This document shows, piece by piece, positions 1 through 14,205 of a DNA stretch of 64,000 bases. Source of the stretch: Holacanthus passer (Eukaryota > Chordata > Actinopteri > Pomacanthidae); assembly GCA_025331565.1 (NCBI GenBank), contig JAFREQ010000012.1:11522501-11586500 (forward strand). The letters are read 5' to 3'. Under the pieces are notes generated by a model. That model worked only from the letters and a program-made list of their open reading frames with translations. It was not told the origin of the DNA and ran no database searches. Within the stretch, counting starts at the first letter, position 1, and the number at the start of each line of letters is the position of its first letter. The translations under genes were made by a program, and so were the position numbers.

Positions 1-3000
1 TACAAAAGATGCAAATGCAAACATATTTGCACACGCGTGGAACACACAAACCTCCAGACAATCTGCCGGATGTGATGTTGATAAGGGCATGAACTAGTTT
101 TTTGTTTGCAGTACTCATTTCCAAATCTGCCATCTATCTTTGACTGATTTAGGCCAATACTCTGTCATGATCTATAGTGTTTTCATACTAGAACACACTG
201 TAGAGTGAGCACACACACATCCACAAACACACCCACACATCCGTATGATAGGCATGGCCACTGACGTTAACCTACTTAAGTATAATATCCAATAAGGGGA
301 TTAGATCCTTTATTCCACTGACGCAGAGGAGAAGAGTAAAGAGAGGAGGGGTCCCACATGTACTGAGGCGACCATAAAATCAGCCCTCAGCGATGCTACA
401 GGATTCTAATGCTCAACCTCTTCCTCTATATTTCCTCAGTTAAACCAATAACAGATGTGAGATCTTAAAAGTGAGGTGCTGTACTGATTAGATGACAAAT
501 ATTGAGAGTTCAGAGAGATGATGCAGAGTGCTTGGAAGCTACCAGACCTTAACCGTAAGCCTGTTATAACTGGACTCACTCCGCCTCGTCTTCATACCTT
601 ATCCCCCTGCATGGACGTGGACACAGTAATGGGATTTGTTTTAATCGTATAAGAGTAACAATAGAGACTTTGAGGAGCTGGGTAATCCTGTCCGGGACTG
701 TTCTTTGACTGTTCTTTGTGTAACCCCCTGACCTGCCCTTTAAGTGTATCCCAGTTAACCTGACCTCTGGCTGGAGGGCTGTATTAGATTACATGCTTCC
801 ACTGTACAGACATTGTTGACCAGAAGGACGAGGAGTAGGTAGGCTTCACAAAAGGTTTCTTTTCTCTTTAAAGTTTCTCTAAATATGAGGAGTGTAAGAT
901 CAAAATGTTAATCTAAATAAGTACAAGATATAGGAATCCTATCAGTGGATAATCATTCAATATCTCATGTTCTTAGATCAGTGTTACACCCAAGTCTGGG
1001 ACCTGTAAGATTCTGTGATTCCGTGTAAGAGAAATATGCAAAAGTTTCGACAGGTTTGGCCCGTGAGCCTGTGCAGATGGTTGCAATCAAAGCCAAATAT
1101 CATCACAAAGTCTTCATTTTGCGTGCGCACGCCCATCCAGTTTTGATTTCATTTGGAGCTCACTTCTAGTCTTACTGTCTTTGTCAAAATCGAGTATGAT
1201 CAAGGGACGTGTATCCTGCAAAATTTATTACAATGCATTACATTCATTTTTGAGGCTGCACTGTTTGTGCAACATGCCACAGTGACTAAGACGTGTTGGT
1301 CGTGAGTATATTCCCTCACCAATGGTCCAAAAAAACCCACATCAGAAAAGAACATTTTATTTGAATGAGTATAGTCCCTGAAGAAAAAGCTCCTCCAAAA
1401 GAGCCTCCCTTTCCTCACACGTGAATGATCTCAAAAACATCCCTCAGATCCCTATGAGCCTCTTTCCTTGCAGGATGAATGTGTGTTTGTGTGTGTCTAA
1501 CTGAATCAGGGTACTTTATTCCATTAGTCCACTCTGGTAGAGGACACCATCTGTTTGCTAGTTAAGAGCTTGGGAGGTGACCACCGCCCCAACTCCACTG
1601 TCAATCACCGCCTGTTTTAACTCTCCCAGTAACCTCCAAAATCTGACCTGACCTTCCCTCAACCCATCACCTGCTGTCATCAGAAAACTGGACGCACAAC
1701 CTGTCCACACTAACCTACATTTCAGTGCCTGCGACTCCATAAATCACTCAAGTGAAGAATGCCTGTCTGTGTGTGTGGAAGACCCTCGGCTTATCAGGTG
1801 TGGCCACACTATGGAAGATCCCACAGGAAGATGTTACATACATACATTTTCCAAGGATAAAGCATCCACACCTCCTGACATGTTTGTGTGTGGTCACCTC
1901 ACTGATCTGATGAGGACATTTTGGCGAGTGCTCGTACTGATGTTGGGGGTCATTACCTGAAATAAGGGCTTGGGCATGGATTATAGTTGTTGGCAGATTC
2001 AGGTATTTAGCCTATAGCTGTACTGGTTAAAGGCAAATACCTTTGTTTTATGCTAATTCAATTTTTGAGATCTGAGGCCACAACAACATCGCTTGAAGAT
2101 TTCAACAGGGCAAGTAAGACAAAGTTGTAAACAAAACCCTAAATCCACCAAAAGAAGAATAAAACACCAAAGGAAAGCATTTAAATCTTCACCCATCTGT
2201 TCGTTGCAAATGGCCATTAGATTGTGCACATCTCCTGTATTAACTTCAGCCTCCTGTTCTTACATAAATTATGCTCTTAGATTGTTTTTCTGTGCATTGA
2301 GGGATTGAAACTAGGATTTGCAGTGTGTTAACTTTCACCCCCAAAAATGCGTGGTTTAGATAACGTGGTTGTACTTGAACATCTGACCCGGGGCTGCAGC
2401 CAGGACACTGAAGGACCAAATTTTCTCCAGCAGAATTATACATGCTTAAGAATTTTTTGACTAGCTACTAACAAAACTCAAAAAAAAAACGTTCATTTCA
2501 TTTTTTCATTTAACTGTTAGAATATATTTTGTGAATTTCTCCTCCCTACCTTATCATCACAATTCTGATTCAAAGCCTTCTCTACACTGTCAGGTATGTT
2601 ATTCTACTTTTTAAAAACATTTTACTGACATCTAAAAAATGTCAAATATCCACATGCCCGACATATGTGTTAATGTAGAATGTAAAGTCATCTTTGTGTT
2701 AGTACACTGCCCAAATGTCCAGAAACATTACCGAGGAACTGACCTTGATTTGGCCCTGGTCTGATCATGTTCCTTCCCCTGCTGGACTGTTGAAGTTGCC
2801 ACATCCTCAGATCTGCACAACTAACTTGTGATAGTGGTGTGAAAAAATAATATCAGATAAAAGCAGTGTTGTTAAAAGAAATTAAATTTTGCTATAAGAC
2901 CTTAAGTGCTGTATTGTATGTATTTTACTGTAATACCTTGTTAATACAAAGCTCGTACTCGTATAGAAATCTGTTATGTGTGTACATCTATTTGCTTGTG

Positions 3001-4249
3001 TGTGGTTGTGAGATAGCTGGACTAGACATTGGAGAATACCATGGTGACCAGTTTCCAGGAGGTGCACACACAAACACACAAACAAATGCACATCCCCTGT
3101 TTGACTGGAGATTACATTCATTATTAATGGACAGCGCTCAGTAAATTCATTTCCAGTCTCTCGTTAGACAATCTCTTCAAGGATCACATCTGTGCTCCCA
3201 TTTTTAGTGATTCCTCTTTGTGCTCTTATCAGTTGCACAATGTGATCTTGGGGGTCTTTTGCAGAGGATGTAAAACTGCACAAACCTGCAACAAGAAAAA
3301 CTGCATATATAATCTAGCACACTGAAGAGCATAATAACTCTAGGTGTGCGGCTGAGTGGCTGAGTGTGGGTGGTTCTGGCTGTGTTATATTGGAAGTTGC
3401 CTTCTGTAATTGCATCTACAGGTGTTTTTCTAGTGGCACATTAGCTTTATGCCACACTTATGCTCAACAGGACAAAAGAAGAGATACAAAGATGATGGTT
3501 CAGATAAAGACAGTGATTGATTTTCTGTACATGTGTGTGCGTGAGCTCCTGGGCCGAGCGCGTCTAGGTGTTGAAGGGTGCAGGGACAGCCCTCTGACAC
3601 GGCAAGTGCTAGACTGAGCGTTCTTGATAATTAAGCGACTGTGTGATTATGCAATGAGCGTGACCATGCCAATGATAGACAAAGAAAGAACAGAGAACAG
3701 GAGGCAGAGAGAACAGCGTGACAGGGTTGCAAGAATTACTGAGAAAAGAAACGAAACGCTGCTGAAGCAAAAGGATGCATTGCAGCGAAAGATTTAAAGA
3801 TAAAGTTGATGTCTTTTGCTGTTTGGCTGAAGTTGGATGGAAACTTGGTTTTATGGTGTGTAGGTTAGGCTATGAGTGAGCATGCAGTAAACTATATTTG
3901 GAGGGGGGGTCAAGCAATGTGTGTATGTATTTAGAGAATGCTAACGTATCCATGACACACATACATGCACTTTGCCCTTGCACCTGTAACATTGTAACCT
4001 TAGCAGACCGTGTGTGTTTGTGTGTGTGTGAGCGTGCGCCACAGGACCTAAACTTGGTTAGCAGCAGGGTTTTGACTTCTTGCCTTCTCTAACTTGTTGA
4101 TCCTTTGGACCTATCCATAGACACATTCAGCATAGCATGCACATTATGAGTCTAAAGGTCACCTTGCAACAAGAAATCATCACTGATGTATGGATGTGTG
4201 TAACTCTTAACATTTACAATATGAGATAAAAGTTTGTTGATTTTTGGAA
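1..4249. other. Gene-free stretch upstream of efna1 (first part)
   Basis: I see no exon that resembles a known protein on either strand. The open frames here are all under about 95 codons, have no plausible splice context and carry no recognisable domain. Short CA/TG-rich patches occur near 210-240, 1480-1495, 3000-3090 and 4010-4030. A gene with only tiny exons or a noncoding RNA cannot be excluded. Confidence 0.55.
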
Positions 4250-4520
4250 ATTGTGTCTTTGAAAAGGATCTGGATGCAAAGTTTTGCTTCCATTCAGCCA
4301 CATTATGATATCGGCATTCAAGTTCATGCTAGGGGATCTGGGTGAGGTTGAGGTCAGGACTCTGTGCAGCCCAGTTAGGTTCAGAGTCACACCATTAGCC
4401 ATATGGCATTTGCTTTGTGCACAGAGGCATCGCCTTATTGAGGGCCTTCTCCAAAATCTTGCCACAAAGTTGGAAACAAACTACTCTCTAAAATATAATT
4501 GCATGCTGTAGCTTTTAGAT
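4250..4520. repeat. Degenerate copy of a dispersed teleost repeat
   Basis: The stretch around 4410-4480 contains phrases such as TTTGCTTTGTGCAC and TGCCACAAAGTTGGAA. I recognise these from an abundant interspersed repeat of fish genomes, but the family assignment is uncertain. The copy is decayed and has no intact coding frame. The 83-codon minus-strand frame inside it has no support as a gene. Confidence 0.5.
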
Positions 4521-4552
4521 ATCCCTTAATAGGAACTATAAAGCCCAAACCA

Positions 4553-5065
4553 TTAAAGGAGCAGTTTGACATTTTGAGAAATACGCTTATTTGCTTTCTG
4601 GCTGAGAGTTACAAGAGAAAACTTATACCACTCTTAAAGTTTCTTTGTTGAGTTTTTAACTTCTAGTAGCGCTATGGAGCTCTTTTCATATAATTGGGTC
4701 CCTGTTTTGATTATCTTGTGTATGGACATAGCGAGCCACATGTACACAGTTCTACTAATGGTGTCACAAGTCCACTGATCTACAGGTGATAGATATATGG
4801 TGCAATTCATCAGCAGAGGCGGAGGAGAAGAAGACTGGGAGCTAGAAAACATGAATGTAAAGAATTCTGATTCAAAATACTTTTTTAAATTTTGCAAATG
4901 TTTTATGATGCATTCAACACGTTAGAGCTAGAGCTCTAGAGTTAGAGCTCAAAGATAGACGCAGTGTGTATTTGTGACTAACAATGAATGTTAGAGAAGA
5001 AAAGTCCACACAGCACTTTTAAGTTTGTTAAGTATGAAGCTGACGCCAGCTGCAGGTAACAAAAC
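4553..5065. repeat. Dispersed teleost repeat split by a later insertion
   Basis: Bases 4558-4635 (with TTTGACATTTTGAGAAATAC and a following GCTTATTTGCTTTCTGGCTG) match the start of a short repeat very common in fish. Its expected continuation (TATGAAGCTGACGCCAGC) appears only at about 5033-5050. About 390 bases lie between, flanked by similar words (CTTAAAGTTT near 4635 and TTTTAAGTTT near 5020). This suggests that another element inserted into an older one. The recognition is from memory of the consensus, so the exact ends are approximate. Confidence 0.5.
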
Positions 5066-8000
5066 CTGCAGCACCTCAGAAGCTCCCTTCTTTATTGTGT
5101 ACAAACACAAAGTGTAATAATGATCATTTGTGATTTTAAGAGCTGGTTACGGGTGCAGTGACTTCCTGGAGTCTTGTTTTCACTGTGAGTTTGCTAGACA
5201 GCCAGCACAAACTTCATTTTCATTTCCTAAAACTGTGTTAAACTATTCCTTTTACAAGAATAAAAGTACTGAAAACACATCTTTTCCTCTACTTTTGGCT
5301 GGTGTAATCACTCATATTGAGATGTTATGATGTTGTCAGATACTGATGTTTCAGGCCTGTATAACAAAATAACATTATTTTTGAGGAAACAAGTCAATCA
5401 AATCTATGAAGGGATCATCTGTCCACACTTAGTACAGCATTTTTAAGACAAAATACTGACTGATGCCATTTTACTTGCATCTCTAAAATCCTGCAGCCGC
5501 TTTTCTTAATTAAGAATTCCTCAGGTGTCCCCAGTGTAATAGCAATAATGAGACACTGGTCCCGACGGTGTGAAATGTTACTATTAACAATAAGCAATAT
5601 GTATGAATATGACTCAGACCTGCATGATAAAGCTATTATCCTCTAATAGAGTGATGAAATGTTAAGTCATTCTTGTAGAGCTGCTTATTTTGACTGGTCT
5701 TCAAAATGACCAAATTTACTCTCATTTGACTTAGTGGTTAAAATACAGCAGCATCACAAGGCAGAGTAAATTGCTCATGAACTTGCATCCTTCATCAACT
5801 GCAGTCTGAGCAGCTCTATTGGTGGCTTTCTGAAAGACGATGCAGATAAAGAATGAATATCATCATAATAGAGCAATCTACTGCCTGGAGAGAAACAAGC
5901 AGTCTCATTCTTACTCAAATGCTGATATGAACACATGTACCCGCACACATGTAGACACGGTCACGCACATATGTACACACGGTTTTGCACACATGTACCC
6001 AACGGCCGTGCATGCACACATACACGCGCGCGCACACAAAACCACCCACGCACACCCTTGGAAGAAGCCACTCACACTTCGCCCCCATAGAGTACATGTC
6101 AGTCCATCTGGGATCATTAACACTATGTTAATGAATATAGGGCTGGGGCATATGAGGAGAGGAGAGAGATGCAGAAAGAAATGGAGAGAGAGGGAGAGAT
6201 AAAGAGGACAGAAGGTGGGAGGATGGAGGAGGATAATGGATTCTCTCCTAACAAATGCACTGCCCGGGAAGTAGGAACTAAAAGGGAGCAATAGAGCATA
6301 AAAGGGAGTAAAGGGAAGACGCTCAAGAGCTTGTCAATGTGAAAAGAAACCAAGAAAAAGTAAAGTAATCAGGGAGAGATGTACCCAGTATGTTCTGGCC
6401 AGGGGCTGATGAGGGCTCCGTGGAAATAACTGAACAGATGAACAGAAGAAAGGGAAGGAAGGAAAGACAGCAGAGACAACAGATGAGCCGAGAGAACAGG
6501 CAGGGAGACAGACAAGGAGATACAGTATAACAAATGATGGCAGAGGCAATGCAAGCTGACTAGCGTGGTTAAATATTTCACTGGGGTTTGTTTGTGCTTT
6601 TGTGTGTGTGTGCGTGGGCAGGGGTATGGGAGTGAGTGTCCCTGAGAGACAGAAAGGAGGACAGAGCAGCAGGGACGAGTGAAGTGTGGCTGTTGACTGG
6701 GCGAGTTAATGATTCCTGTGGTCTGAATAGTGAGACAGTGTCCAGGAGGGAGGGAGGAGGCTCATTTACCCCCTGCTGACACGCACGCAGCACTGTTTTG
6801 GTTCGCTCGTATGCGTTTCGTGGATTGTGTGTGTTGCACGTTTGGAAACAGCTCAGCCTCCCTGGCCACTTTCCAGAAGATGCTCTGAGCAGAAGCGGCG
6901 CCTTATCACGAGTTTGTCGTCGCAAGAATCACTATTTGCCCCCCTACCGGGCTAAATCGACACACACGGAGCGCTATTAAGCAGAAGTGTGCCTCCCTGC
7001 GTTTGAATTGCTGACCACCTGTATGCAGATGAATGGGTGTGAATAGGGGCAGGGAGACATGCCTTTGTGGTGCGGCGAAGGAGCAGCTTGTCGGAGTGTG
7101 CCGCTATGAGCCAGAGGGCCAAGGGCCTGCAGGAGGCCGGGGATAAAGGGCAGCAGGGTGACAAGCTGTCCATGTGTAGAGGAAACAATGCCAAGTGTTA
7201 ACAAGCCTAAGCTAGCGGTAATGACAGAGGTAGGGTGAACAAAAGGCATGATTTGAAATGCAATCTGTGATCAACTAGAGTCAATACGGAGCACATTACA
7301 GTGATTGAGCCCCTTTAAGCCCCTTTATACCCTTTTCATTGTCTCATAATGTTGATCTTCTCTATGACCTTTTATCCAATGCCAACTAAGGTTATTCTCT
7401 GTGGGAGAGGAGAAGGGGCACACATGACACAATCAGCAGCTGAGGCTCGAGGGCACGGCGAGTGATGACGTGACAAAGCCAGCACCAAAAACAGGTCCAG
7501 AAATGTGATCAACAGGATAATATCTCGCTTTGTCTAGTCAAGACAGCAGCGGGGATCAGAGCACTCTTACATGTCTTTAAACTCCAATAAAAACCTGTGC
7601 AAGCACACGCCTGTGTTTGGGCAGATGTGTTCAGTTTCTCTGCCATCCCTGTTGTTATGTTTCAATGTGGCTGACGCCCAACGTATCCAGGCGTCTTTTA
7701 TCTATAACACTGATGTCTCAAAGTTTCACCCCTCACGCTGCTTGTTTTCATTTGTTCTCTTCTCTCAATTAAACACCCCAGCTTCATATTTCTGTGTGTG
7801 TGTGTGTGTCTGTCTGTCTGTGTGTGTCTGCCTGTGTGTGTGTGTGTGTCAGGAAAACCCTCCAAATCTTGAGACAGAGATCCCTGACCAGCTCTGATCC
7901 CTGCCTGAGGCTGACAGGATGAGAATGAAGAGGAAGAAGAGGAAGAGAGAAGCAAGACTGAAAATTTAATAGGCTGAGTAGTCTTTTTTTCTTTTTTTTT

Positions 8001-8233
8001 TTTTTTTTAAATAGCTGTCTCCCACATATCCTTAACCCCTCTTATCAAAACATTTATTCTAGCTGGGCTGATACTTCAGTTCTTCACAGACACCATCTGT
8101 TTTGTTTTGTATATCTCTCCACTCCCCAAAACTCTTCTACATGTTCCCCTCCAATAAAAACTGTTTTGGCTGCGGTTGAGAGAGTAAAGAGAAAGAGAAA
8201 ATCGGGCATTGCCAGGTACAGGTAGCTCCACAT

Positions 8234-8272
<39 letters not shown>

Positions 8273-10224
8273 TTTACTTAATTACATAAGTTATGTAACT
8301 GTGGGATTTCCATAGCATGTTGAACAACTCGTGGTAGATACAGTGACGCCTGGAGACAAGTCGCTAGAAAATAAACAAGCCTATTTCCGTTTGCTGACAG
8401 GTTTGTATGGCTGTCAGGTCTTCCCCCGACTTTCTTTAATCCACTTTTAGAACTGTTGAGCTTTCCATCGTCTCAAGCACTTTGTGTGATTTTCTTTTTT
8501 GAGCCATCAACTTTTCTCTGCTTTACTGTCATTCGCAGAAGCCCCGGCCTTCCCTCTCTGAGTGTATCTGTGTGTGCCTGTATGGGCTTCGGGAGGATTA
8601 AGTCTCACTCTGGGAGTCATCCACAGTCTCTACTATCTGCAACACTATCATAAGAGCCTGCAGGGAAGATGTTTCTCTCCGTGCGTACATGTATGTGATG
8701 GGAGATCCCAGCCATCTGACTCCACTCTTGGCTGCAGCAGCAGAGAGGAGGTGTATTTGTGGGTTGCGGATTTCTAAATTTGGGTTTCTGTATTGCCACA
8801 CGCTTGTTTGCATGTTAGATGGACGCATCATGAGGAGATCCCATGTTTGAGCAGCGGAAGTCTGCTGGCAACGAGGGACACTCTGACAGTCAGAGTATGA
8901 GCGTGTATGAGCCAGAACTGGGATCCTGTTCCCGGTAGTCTTAAGCCTGTGAATCACTAGCTAGTTTTGCTGGAACAATATTTGCATTTCAGTCATTCCT
9001 CGGAGGAAATCAATACATATGTTTAAAGCAGTTTCTGAAGTTGGCCACAACATGAATAGATGCTGTTTTGCATAAAGAGAATACATTGTGAACTGGAGTT
9101 TTTGATGGCAACCTGTCCACAGTGTGCCCTCTATTGGCAGCTAGGATTGTCTCCACCCTCCCACCACCCTGCAAAGGATAAGTGATTATAGATATTGGAT
9201 GGATGAAAATTTTAATTGCAATGTCAGAAATTGTTAAATTGACCTCTTGTACCCATTATTTTTTATCACGCATTAGTTCACTTCCTCACCCCTCTCCCTC
9301 CTCCTTCTTCCCTCATTTTTTGGGGAGACATTATAGAATGGAAAAGCTCCCTCAGCCATGATTAACCCCCCACTGCCTACAGGATCTTCAGTCAGCGTGT
9401 GTGTGTGTGTGTGTGATCGTCTCAGAGCGCCAGGACGTGTGTGTGCTTGCCCAGCCAAGCCTTGGGACAGTCAGACACTCAGCTTGTCTGCACATATAAA
9501 AAACACAGACACACACACACACACAGACACACACACCCACACACACCCACATACAATGCCCCCTCCTGTTTCCCTGCAGCTATGGAGCTCTGAACCAGCT
9601 AACCCAGGCTGGGCTCCATCCCTGCCCAAGGGAAGCCCTCTCCTGCTGGGGCCACAATCCCGCTGACACCCTGTGGTCTGGACTATATCGGCTCCATCTG
9701 TGAGGTTGTTTTCTGAAGTCACCTGTCTGGGGAAGCGGCTAAGCGGAGACCACAAGATTAGACTGACTGATAAGACGGTAATAATTCTTTATTATCTGAC
9801 AGAAAGTAATCAGTGCGCCAGCGTGTCTGGACAGCAACAGCTTGTAAGAGCACCGTTCTGCAGAGGGTTCTCAAATGATTGAAACACAACCAGTGAAGCA
9901 GCCAGAGCCAAAATCTCTTCAGCATACAATATATTGAACTAATCTGTTTTTGGCAGCGTTTGTGCAGCAACATATTTACAGCTCAGTTTCAAAGTCCTCT
10001 TCAAAGTCCTCAACAACAAACAAAACAATGCATTTTAGCACAGGACAAAAAACATCAGTTGACAAACTGCATTACAACCAGTAACAACAACTCAACACAA
10101 CGCAATGAGTTGCAACATGGAGTACGTCACAAAGCAATGCAACACAACAGCACATTACAACAACAACAGAAACAAACATAACACAGTGGATGTAGGAAAT
10201 CACTTAAATTATTGCACTGGATTA
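5066..10224. other. Gene-free stretch upstream of efna1 (second part)
   Basis: No coding exon could be supported. Simple sequence is frequent: CA/TG-rich patches near 5930-6050, 7793-7850, 9395-9413 and 9506-9550, an alternating CT run at 8237-8264 followed by a T run, and a purine-rich stretch at 6140-6560. Frames of up to 126 codons in 5840-6300 are produced by the CA/GT bias and are not genes. Confidence 0.5.
8237..8275. repeat. CT microsatellite followed by poly-T
   Basis: An uninterrupted CT dinucleotide run of about 28 bases ends in a run of about eleven T. Confidence 0.95.
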
Positions 10225-10680
10225 TCCACTTTCACAAAAAGTGCATTTACTCAAGTACTGTACTTCAGAACAATTCTGAGCTACTTGTATTTGAGTATTT
10301 CCATTTTATGATACTTTCAGAGGCCAGTGTTGTACTTTTCCACTGCATTTACTTCAAAACTGTAGCTACATTTCAGATTAAGCTTTCACATTAGAAAACA
10401 TGATAAGTGCACAAAATGATGAATTATTATAGATAGTTGATATAGTATCTATATTGTTAACTAATCCAACAACAGAATAAAGTTTTTCTTACATGTAAAT
10501 GCATCAATAATTATGATCCAATAATATCATGTTTTAACACTGACAGGGGCCATTCTGCATAATGATACTTAATAATAATACTTAAAGTACATTTTGTAGG
10601 CAATACTCATGCATGTTTTTAGTACAGAACTTTTACTTGTCATGGATTGTTTTTATAATGTGGTTTTACTACTTTTACCA
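10225..10680 (-). repeat. Decayed hAT-type non-autonomous element (ACTT-rich family)
   Basis: The segment is rich in phrases such as ACTCAAGTACTGTACTTC, GAGTATTTCCATTTTATG and CTGCATTTACTTC. These are typical of an abundant fish repeat whose ends read CAGTGGTGGAA. A better preserved copy in the opposite orientation lies at 52307-52771. This copy is degenerate and its terminal repeats are not clear. Confidence 0.55.
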
Positions 10681-11100
10681 AAGCAAATTTCATTACTCAT
10701 TTCATTTATCTTACTCCATATATTTTTTTTTACATATTGTATATACATGTGTATATATTCTTAATTTATTGCTTGTCGTTTGGTAGTCAATAAAGTATGT
10801 ATCTGAAACTGAATCTCAAATGAATTTAGTACTTCTCACACCACTGTTTTATGTCCTTCTTGTGGAACACGCATTCCCTATTTCGCTTAGCTGATTTTGA
10901 CTTATTTTATCATCTAATAAAAACTGTCAACAGCTGCCTAAAATTTATTTTAATTAACTCTTAAAATAACAATTGTCCTTATATAGATAGATAGATAGAT
11001 ATGTGTTTCAGAGTTTTGGACTTTTCACTTATAGTAGTTTATAATCTTCTTATCTTATCACCCTAATACTCCAGTCTGGATTATATTTATTTATTGTGCT
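10681..11100. other. AT-rich spacer with a GATA run
   Basis: Very AT-rich sequence without coding potential. It includes a short GATA tetranucleotide run at about 10983-11001 and ends just before the GC-richer efna1 promoter. Confidence 0.6.
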
Positions 11101-11129
11101 TCTACCAGGTTATTATAGTCGTGGAGATG

Positions 11130-11453
11130 TTTTTGTGTGTTCTGGGCTAAAGTGCGGCAGCTGGAGGGAGCGTCTCCTGTGGGCGGGGCTTTCAGATGGC
11201 TTCATCCTATTGGCTGGCTGCACCTCGAGGGGCGGAGCCTCTGCCAGAGAAAACAGACAAGTTGCGCCTCGGTGAATCAGTCAGGAGTTGCAACAGTGAT
11301 TGTTAAACCACGTCAGACCAACCTGCCTTTATTACAACACCAGGAGCTTATCATCTGAGATTTGTGTACGTGCATTTGCGCATCCGCATCTCCAGCAGCA
11401 GACGCATCTGTAAATCACCTCTCAGTGGTTGAACTTGGAGAAGAGGAGCAGCT
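11130..11453 (+). promoter_or_regulatory. efna1: efna1 proximal promoter and 5' leader
   Basis: GC content rises sharply here, with a GC box (GGGCGGGG) at 11181-11188, an inverted CCAAT box (ATTGG) at 11209-11213 and a second GC box near 11229-11236. No convincing TATA box is seen, which fits a GC-box/CCAAT promoter. The transcription start is probably between about 11250 and 11350. This is inferred from motifs and position only. Confidence 0.6.
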
Positions 11454-12185
11454 ATGGATTTGGTGTGTCTGGTGTATTTGGTGCTGAGCATCGGTGCTTG
11501 GTTCGCCACAGCAGAAAGACACAGTGTCTACTGGAACAACTCGAACCCAAAGTAAGTGACCTGAGCTTCACAGCTAATTATGTGTATGTGTGTGTGTGTG
11601 TGTGACAGTTGTAGGGACTCGCCTTCTTGATGGGGATTAAATGTCCATATGCTGAATTATTACATTATAGGATGAAGACTTGGGTTAAGGTTTGGTTAAG
11701 GGTCAGTCTCCAAGATATGAATGTAAGTCAGTATAATAGCCTCTGAAGTGATGGAAACGTGTGTGTGTAATGTTGTGGGAATATAAATCTATTTACAGTC
11801 ACATTGATGGGGATAAAATGCAAGTCCCCATGATCTGAATCATTAAATTCTGCGGTGAAAATTTGGATTAAGGGTTAGATGAATGAATGTAAGTCAATGT
11901 AGTATCCTGAAGTGAAACGTGTGTGCATATGTGTGTGAGTCCCTGTAAAGAGTCAATCATTCACTGTTCTGTGTGTGTGTGTGTGTGTTTCCTGAGGATG
12001 TCTTTTTTTTTTCTGCTTTCCTTTTTTCACACATGTAAACTCACAGTGTCTTTAAGGCTACTCCCGCTCCTAAACTGGCTCCAACTAATCTCATTCCTGT
12101 TTTCATTCAATTAAAGGTTCATGTGATGTTTAAAGTCAGACACCTTTAAACAGGATTGTGATCAGGCTGTGTGAACGCAGGAGAT

Positions 12186-12222
<37 letters not shown>

Positions 12223-13918
12223 AGACAGATTCACCACTATATTTAACCGCAACACATAGACACAGACATACTCTAATAGTAGAAAATAGACTGACAAGTA
12301 CGAACTTGGCCACTGAGACTGTCTGTGGGGTCTGCACCTGTGTGTGTGTCATGGAAAAGTCTATAAATGAGAATGAATCAGTGGGTTTATTTAATAATGC
12401 GATTTATGCAGATGCAGCATCAGGACTCGGTGCGTAAAAGTGTTTTTTCACTGGGGGAAGGTGGTGATAGTGTGAGTGTGTGTCAGAGAGAGAGAGAGAG
12501 GCACATATTGCTGATTATTTTGTTTTGAGGTCAGAAATGTAATGCTATCCGACCACTCAGTGGAATCGATGGAGCTTGACAGATTTATTGAGCTTTTAGC
12601 GTGGAGAGAGTGATCCAGACGCATGAAAGACAGTATTATTTTATAACCTATCTGAAACAGAAGGACAGGACCCCACTTCTCTCCTGCTGCCCACATAGGT
12701 CGATTAAAATCCACAACAAGGGCAAAAGCCATTATGGCCTTTTAGTCTTGTCTTGATTACATTACTGGCTCTCTAATTGCCCTTTAAGAATGACAATAGG
12801 CGCAGGGCTAAAAAAAAGCCCCGCAACAAGGAAAACAATTGTCCTGATAATTGGATAAGGAGTCTAATGGAAAGTCCTGTCCTCATGAGCAGTGCTTGTG
12901 TCATGGGTTAGTCCATGTGTGACTCAACAACCCGGGTTTGACCCACCTGAGTTTTACACCTGAGTCACCACAGACGACAGGAGACGAACTGAGAGGAAAG
13001 GGAACTTTACAGAGAGGGATCAGGAACCGGAGTCTTTTTTTGGTTTTGATAAAGGAGGAAAGCGGAGCTCCAAGTTTGAGAAATAAGAAAGGCTGGCAAA
13101 GAGGCAGAAACAGAGAGAGAGAAAGAGAGAAGACGGGGGTGGTCTAATAGTCAGATCTTATGTCTGCTGTCTCTAATCCGGCCCTGGACTATTTCTGCTG
13201 TCAAATGGGAGTTGTGTAACCAGAACAAAAATCATAATATAACACTAATCCCTTTTTGCTAGATGGATAAACATAGACCCCGACACTGACAGACTCAAAC
13301 TTCACACATCACAACAGCGCATCACAAAAATGTGGCTATTCTGCTTCTCTCACATGTGTCACACTTCTGTTGAACCCCGACCGGTTTCTCGTTCTCTGCC
13401 ATGTCAAATGCACACTGAGTTTCTGAGGGAAGGCGGTGACAGAAATTTGTTTTCAGGAGGATAATGGCAGCTAAAAGCCAAAATGAAAGCATCAGCTGAC
13501 CTCCACATGCCACCCGAATTATATTTTTTGCCACATTTTACAGTCTAATCTCCATTGCTTCTCTAATCCCTTATTCCCAGACCCCCTCCCCTCCTCCTCC
13601 CCCTCACTTCTTTCTCTCATCCTCTCTTTTTACATCATCTCTCTTGTCTTCCTGTTTCCAGCTTTGACTAAAAGCCCACCTGCCCCCCAACCGTCCCGAG
13701 TGATCAATTAGTCACCTGTTTGGAGGATTACATTGATCCATCAGCAGGCTGTGACAGCAGCGAACCGCGGATAATTGATGCTAATTGATTCTTGGTCTGA
13801 TTGTGTGAAGCAGTGATTTGTCTTATAGGTGGAGGACAGTGACCAGATGGCAGCAGTCTGCCCATTCATGTTGGGGAGTAGAGAGATGTGAAGCACGCTG
13901 GCAGCATCTTGGGCGTGC

Positions 13919-13953
<35 letters not shown>

Positions 13954-14150
13954 GTTCTCTGTGTTTGATTTCCACCAACTTGTCAGTGCAACTTGATAAT
14001 TAAGGCTTAATCCTGTACTAGCTCCTGTAGGGATTTTATACTGAGTGTGTTTGTGTGTGTGTACTTTTCCTACATGACAGGTGTAGAGGCATGTTTTTCC
14101 CAGTCTGGTCCGGTCTTGTTTTTACACTACGTGTCTCTGCCTGTCAATAA

Positions 14151-14205
<55 letters not shown>

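Noticed and set aside
5840..6291. Frames of 120 and 126 codons on opposite strands
   Set aside because: Both are driven by the CA/TG bias of the same stretch, giving His/Thr or Cys/Val runs.
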